Of a stretch of 9,336 bases of DNA, positions 5,898 to 9,336 are shown piece after piece. A model generated the notes under the pieces. That model was not told where the DNA came from. It did not search any database and saw nothing but the letters and a program-made list of their open reading frames with translations. The position numbers were made by a program, and so were the translations under genes. How positions within the stretch are numbered: the first letter of the stretch is position 1; each line of letters starts with the position of its first letter. The DNA lies in assembly GCA_902805495.1 (NCBI GenBank), contig CADCTH010000360.1, positions 1-9,336 on the forward strand, read 5' to 3'. The DNA is from an uncultured Actinomycetospora sp. (lineage in GTDB: Bacteria; Actinomycetota; Actinomycetes; Mycobacteriales; Pseudonocardiaceae).

Positions 5898-8400
5898 GCA
5901 TCCGCGTGTCGTCGGGGTCGAACAGCGGCGTGCGCCCGGCGCGGGCGACCGTCACCGGGTACCGCTCCCCCAGGTACTCGACGAGCAGCTCGGTGCCCTC
6001 GACGGCGTGCCGGGGCGGCAGGTACGCCATGAGCAGGTGCGTCCCCAGCGACGGGGCCGCGCCCGCGCTCGTCACGTACGACGGCCGGCCGCGGCTGTCG
6101 GTGATGCGCCCGCCGTCGGGCGTCAGCACCGGCTCGCCGCCCTGCGGGTAGCGCCGCAGACCGGACGCGTCCCGCGCCCCGTCGAGGCGCAGCGTGCACA
6201 GCGTCGCCTCGGGCTCGCCCTCCCGCGCCTTCGTGTAGGCGGCCTTGCCGACGAAGTCCTGCGCCTTGAGCCGGGGCAGCGCGAGCCCGGCCTCCACCGG
6301 CCCGTGCTCGGCGTCGAGCTCGTGGCCCATCAGCCGGTAGCCCTTCTCGATGCGCGCGGTGGTGCCGTAGACGCCGATGCCGGCGGGCACGAGGCCGTGC
6401 GGTTCCCCGGCCGCGGCGAGCGCGTCCCACAGCCGCGCGCCGGTCTCGGTGGCCGCGTGCAGCTCCCAGCCGAGCTCGCCGACGTAGGACAGGCGCAGCG
6501 CGAGCACCGGGACCGACCCGACCGTCAGCCACCGCGCGGTGGCGAACGGGAACGCGGCGTCCGAGATGTCGTCGTCGGTGACGGCGGCGAGGACGTCACG
6601 TGCCCGGGGGCCCCAGAGCCCGAGGGTGCACACCGCGGAGGTCACGTCGTGCAGCGCCACCGACCCGTCACCGGGCAGGTGCCGCCGGAACCAGGCGAGG
6701 TCGCGGGCCCCGTCGGCGCCGCCGGTGACGACGCGGAAGTGCGCGTCGCCGAGGCGCACCACGGTGAGGTCGCTGCGGAAGCCGCCGTCCGGGCCCAGGA
6801 CGGGCGTGTAGACCACGCGCCCGACGGGCCGGTCCATCTGGGCCACCGTCAGGTGCTGGAGGAACGCGAGCGCGCCCGGTCCCTGCACGTCGAACTGGGA
6901 GAACGCGCTGAGGTCGATCATCGCGGCGGCCCGGCGCATCGCCAGGTGCTCGGCGTTGATGATCGGCGACCACCAGCGCGCGTCCCACTCGTGCGGTCGG
7001 TCCTCGACGCCGAGCTCGGCCACGAGGGGCTCGTTGGACCGGTACCACTGCGGGCGCTCCCAGCCCGCGACCTCGAAGAACTCGGCGCCCAGCGCCCGCT
7101 GGCGCTCGTGGAAGGGCGAGCGGCGGACACCGCGGTCGGAGCTCCACTGCTCGCGGGGGTGGGTGATCCCGTAGGTCTTGTTGAAGCCCTCGGCGGCGCG
7201 GGCCCGGACGTGCGCGCGGGTGCGCTCGTGCGGGGCGAACCGCGCGATGTCCGCGGCGGCCGGGTCGATCTCGGGGGCGCCGCAGGTCATCCACTCGGCG
7301 ATCAGCCGGCCGACCCCGGGACCTTCCTTGATCCAGACCGCCGCGGCGGACCACAGGCCCCGCACCTCCGGGGTCTCCCCGAGCAGCGGGTGGCCGTCGG
7401 GGGTGAGCGAGAGCAGCCCGTTGATGGCGTGCCGGATGCCCGCGTCGGGGCGGTCGAGGATGCCGCCGAAGAGCTCGAGCGCCGCCTCCATCTGCGGGTC
7501 GAAGTCGTCGGGGGTGAACGGCAGTTGGGTGGGCGAGAGCGCGGCCGCGGCCAGCGACGGGATCTCGTCGGGATCGCACAGGATGGGCCGGTGGGCGTAG
7601 GACCCGATCTCCAGGTCGGCGCCGCTCTGCCGCTCGTACATCAGCGGATCCATGTCGCGGACGATCGGGAACGCGATCTCCCGGCCGGTGGCCGCCAGCT
7701 CCTCGATCGGGCCGACGTCGATCATCTGGTGCACGGCGGGTGTGAGCGGGATCGTCGCCCCGGCGAGCGCGGCGATGCGGGGGCTCCAGACCCCGCACGC
7801 GACCACCACGTACTCGGTGTCGACGTCGCCGCGGTCGGTGCGGACCCGGCGCACGCGGCCGTCCCCGGTCTCGATCGCGAGCACCTCGGTCAGCGCCGAC
7901 ACCGTCAGCGCGCCCGCCGCGACGGCCCGTTCGCGCATCAGCTCGCCGGCGCGCAGCGGGTCGACGACCGCCACCGACGGTGTCCAGAAGCCGGCGAGGA
8001 CCACGGACGGGTCGAGGAACGGGACCTTCTCCGCCACCGCGGCCGGGCTGATCAGCTCGGCGTCGACGCCCCAGGCGCGCGCCGAGGACATGCGTCGGTG
8101 CAGCTCCTGGACGCGCTCGGGGGTGCGGGCCACCTCGATGCCCCCGCACGTGGTCAGCGTGCCGAGCTCGGTGTACTGGCGCATCGAGTCGCCGGTCAGC
8201 AGCGTGATCTCGCGGCTGTGGTCCACCGGGAAGGCGAAGTTCGACGCGTGACCGGTGGAGCCGCCGGGGTCGGGCAGCGGCCCCTTGTCCACCAGCACGA
8301 TGTCCCGCCACCCGAGGCGGGCGAGGTGGTGCACGACGGCGTTGCCGACGATGCCGGCCCCGATCACGACGACCTGGGCCCGATCCGGGAGTGAGCTCAC
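5890..8400 (-). CDS. FAD-dependent dimethylglycine dehydrogenase/oxidase-like protein with C-terminal folate-binding GcvT domains
   Basis: The 836-residue protein has the two-part build of dimethylglycine oxidase and mitochondrial DMGDH/sarcosine dehydrogenase. The N-terminal DAO-type FAD half (about 1-375) has GAGIVG at 14-19 and Asp38 closing the Rossmann strand. GGSTGHASNF places His51 where the family attaches FAD covalently. VHQMI (His224) and LMYERQ (Tyr255) match the active-site His and Tyr of Arthrobacter dimethylglycine oxidase, followed by IGSYAHRP. A linker domain leads to the GcvT-like half (about 425-836), with GPDGGFRSDLTVVRL (Asp544, the likely catalytic Asp) and RLSYVGELGWEL (Tyr639). 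The expected chemistry is oxidation of an N-methyl amine, with the carbon captured as 5,10-methylene-tetrahydrofolate. ETF genes right behind it favour a dehydrogenase over an oxygen-using oxidase. The GTG at 8400 has AGGGGGAG just upstream and starts at the Rossmann fold. The substrate (dimethylglycine, sarcosine or another N-methyl compound) cannot be told from sequence. Confidence 0.92.
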   Translation of the reverse strand: MSSLPDRAQVVVIGAGIVGNAVVHHLARLGWRDIVLVDKGPLPDPGGSTGHASNFAFPVDHSREITLLTGDSMRQYTELGTLTTCGGIEVARTPERVQELHRRMSSARAWGVDAELISPAAVAEKVPFLDPSVVLAGFWTPSVAVVDPLRAGELMRERAVAAGALTVSALTEVLAIETGDGRVRRVRTDRGDVDTEYVVVACGVWSPRIAALAGATIPLTPAVHQMIDVGPIEELAATGREIAFPIVRDMDPLMYERQSGADLEIGSYAHRPILCDPDEIPSLAAAALSPTQLPFTPDDFDPQMEAALELFGGILDRPDAGIRHAINGLLSLTPDGHPLLGETPEVRGLWSAAAVWIKEGPGVGRLIAEWMTCGAPEIDPAAADIARFAPHERTRAHVRARAAEGFNKTYGITHPREQWSSDRGVRRSPFHERQRALGAEFFEVAGWERPQWYRSNEPLVAELGVEDRPHEWDARWWSPIINAEHLAMRRAAAMIDLSAFSQFDVQGPGALAFLQHLTVAQMDRPVGRVVYTPVLGPDGGFRSDLTVVRLGDAHFRVVTGGADGARDLAWFRRHLPGDGSVALHDVTSAVCTLGLWGPRARDVLAAVTDDDISDAAFPFATARWLTVGSVPVLALRLSYVGELGWELHAATETGARLWDALAAAGEPHGLVPAGIGVYGTTARIEKGYRLMGHELDAEHGPVEAGLALPRLKAQDFVGKAAYTKAREGEPEATLCTLRLDGARDASGLRRYPQGGEPVLTPDGGRITDSRGRPSYVTSAGAAPSLGTHLLMAYLPPRHAVEGTELLVEYLGERYPVTVARAGRTPLFDPDDTRMRG

Positions 8401-8402
8401 GG

Positions 8403-8410
8403 CTCCCCCT
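8403..8410 (-). promoter_or_regulatory. Ribosome binding site of the flavoprotein gene
   Basis: The purine run AGGGGGAG on the minus strand sits directly ahead of the GTG at 8400, in the 31-nt gap after the MTHFR-like gene. It supports the GTG as start. No promoter is visible in this short gap, so the two genes are probably co-transcribed. Confidence 0.5.
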
Positions 8411-8431
8411 CTCTCCCGAGGCTCTCCGGCC

Positions 8432-9319
8432 TCAGGCGGCCGCGCGGCGGGCCTGCGACAGCCACCGCACGGTCGGCTCGATCTGGTTGAACGTGTAGAG
8501 GTGCAGTCCCGCGAGGTCGGCCCCGCCGGCAGCGAGCGCCGCCACCAGCTCGTCGGGCCGGTGGCTCCCCGACACGGAGCGGAGCGGAGCTGGACCGGTG
8601 AGACTGCGCCGTAGCAGCGCCCCGGCCGTCGTGCGGTGGGAGCGGGCGAACCGCACCGCGTCGGCGACGCCGATGCGGACGCTGATCCGCAGCAGCCGGG
8701 CGGTGTCGACGACGCCGGGGACGCCGGCGATCACCGGCAGGTCGATCCCCCGCTCCCGTGCCTGCGCGACGAAGCCGGAGACGAGGTCGGCGTCGAAGCA
8801 CAGCTGCGTGACGGTGTGGTCGGCGTGCGGGCGCTTGGCCGCCAGGTCCGCCCACAGCACGTCGGCCGCGATGCGGTGGTGACCGTCGGGGTACGACGGC
8901 ACGCCCACCCGCGGCGGGCGGCGCCCGAGCTCCTCGATCGCCCGCAGCAGGGCGAGGCCGTCGGCGAACTCCCCGGCCGGCTCCCGGGCGTCGCCGCCCA
9001 CGACGAACACCTCGGCGACGCCGTCCGCGGCGAGCCGGTCGAGGTGGTCGGCCGGCTCGCCGCGGTCGAGCAGGCTGCGGGCCGCGAGGTGGGGCACGGC
9101 CGCGAACCCCCGCGCGGCGAGGCCCTCGGCGACCTCGATCGTGGCCGCCGGACCACGGCTCGGGGAGGCGGTCACCGCCACCGTCGCCCCGGCGGGCAGG
9201 TCGGCGGCGGCCTCGAGCACGCCCGCCACCGGCGCCACCTCGAAGCGCGGGTGCGCGAGCAGCGAGGCGACGGCTGAACTCACCGGGCGGGCGTCGGACC
9301 CGTCGTCGGGAGAGGCCAC
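8432..9319 (-). CDS. Methylenetetrahydrofolate reductase-like protein (MTHFR superfamily)
   Basis: The 295-residue protein fits the TIM-barrel MTHFR family (about 290-300 aa). FEVAP (26-30) corresponds to the FEFFPP strand of E. coli MetF that carries the catalytic Glu; here Glu27 would play that role. GATVAVTASPSRG (44-56), the GGD motif with Asp110 (E. coli LRGD region), VGVPSYPDGHH (138-148), VTQLCFDAD with Gln172, and IAGVPGV follow in the family order. The C-terminal LHLYTFNQIEPTVRW is also typical. The enzyme would interconvert 5,10-methylene- and 5-methyl-tetrahydrofolate with a nicotinamide or flavin cofactor. It diverges from E. coli MetF and may belong to the shorter actinobacterial type; the cofactor is uncertain. 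The GTG at 9319 gives a normal N-terminus. GGAGG lies 12 nt upstream at the window edge, and the frame is open to the edge, so a slightly earlier start is possible. Its place 31 nt ahead of a folate-dependent demethylase-like gene suggests it processes the one-carbon unit made there. Confidence 0.85.
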   Translation of the reverse strand: MASPDDGSDARPVSSAVASLLAHPRFEVAPVAGVLEAAADLPAGATVAVTASPSRGPAATIEVAEGLAARGFAAVPHLAARSLLDRGEPADHLDRLAADGVAEVFVVGGDAREPAGEFADGLALLRAIEELGRRPPRVGVPSYPDGHHRIAADVLWADLAAKRPHADHTVTQLCFDADLVSGFVAQARERGIDLPVIAGVPGVVDTARLLRISVRIGVADAVRFARSHRTTAGALLRRSLTGPAPLRSVSGSHRPDELVAALAAGGADLAGLHLYTFNQIEPTVRWLSQARRAAA

Positions 9320-9331
9320 GGCGCGCCCCCG

Positions 9332-9336
9332 CCTCC
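9332..9336 (-). promoter_or_regulatory. Candidate ribosome binding site of the MTHFR-like gene
   Basis: GGAGG on the minus strand lies 12 nt ahead of the GTG at 9319, rather long spacing. The GGGGG at 9330-9326 is closer but a poorer match. The window ends here, so nothing can be said about the promoter. Confidence 0.35.

Noticed and set aside
5701..8394. An 897-codon open frame on the plus strand
   Set aside because: It lies antisense to the well-conserved flavoprotein and has low-complexity composition without recognisable motifs, so it is a shadow of the real gene.
5890..8400. Two separate genes (an oxidoreductase and a GcvT aminomethyltransferase)
   Set aside because: One uninterrupted frame spans both halves with the normal linker, matching the single-chain dimethylglycine oxidase/dehydrogenase layout. 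There is no internal stop or frameshift.

Overview
The window is extremely GC-rich. All eight genes lie on the minus strand, packed with overlaps or short gaps, so transcription runs from right to left. Codon third positions are almost all G or C and GTG starts are frequent. The Eis-type acetyltransferase, the PknB-like kinase and the RlmN sequence style point to an actinomycete. Pseudonocardia or a close relative is my best guess, but that is inference from style; no marker gene here fixes the genus. No RNA genes, mobile elements, CRISPR arrays or origins were seen.

Right half (about 4147-9319), in transcription order: a methylenetetrahydrofolate reductase-like protein, an 836-residue dimethylglycine dehydrogenase/oxidase-like flavoprotein with a C-terminal folate-binding (GcvT-like) half, then the electron transfer flavoprotein subunits EtfB and EtfA. 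The spacings are 31 nt, 7 nt and a 1-nt TGATG overlap, so these four look like one operon. Together they make a plausible N-demethylation module. The flavoprotein would oxidise an N-methyl group and pass the carbon to tetrahydrofolate, ETF would carry the electrons to the respiratory chain, and the MTHFR-like enzyme would interconvert methylene- and methyl-tetrahydrofolate. The substrate is not determined by the sequence.

Left half (1-4100): after a 46-nt gap comes a six-helix membrane protein with a Gly-rich N-terminus, then rlmN, then an Eis-family GNAT acetyltransferase. These three are joined by ATGA and GTGA stop/start overlaps and look translationally coupled. After a 63-nt gap holding a possible GC hairpin comes a Ser/Thr protein kinase that runs off the left edge, so its sensor part is not visible.

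The most interesting points are the folate/ETF demethylation operon with its own MTHFR-like gene, and the tight coupling of a ribosome-modifying enzyme with an Eis-type acetyltransferase behind an unknown membrane protein.
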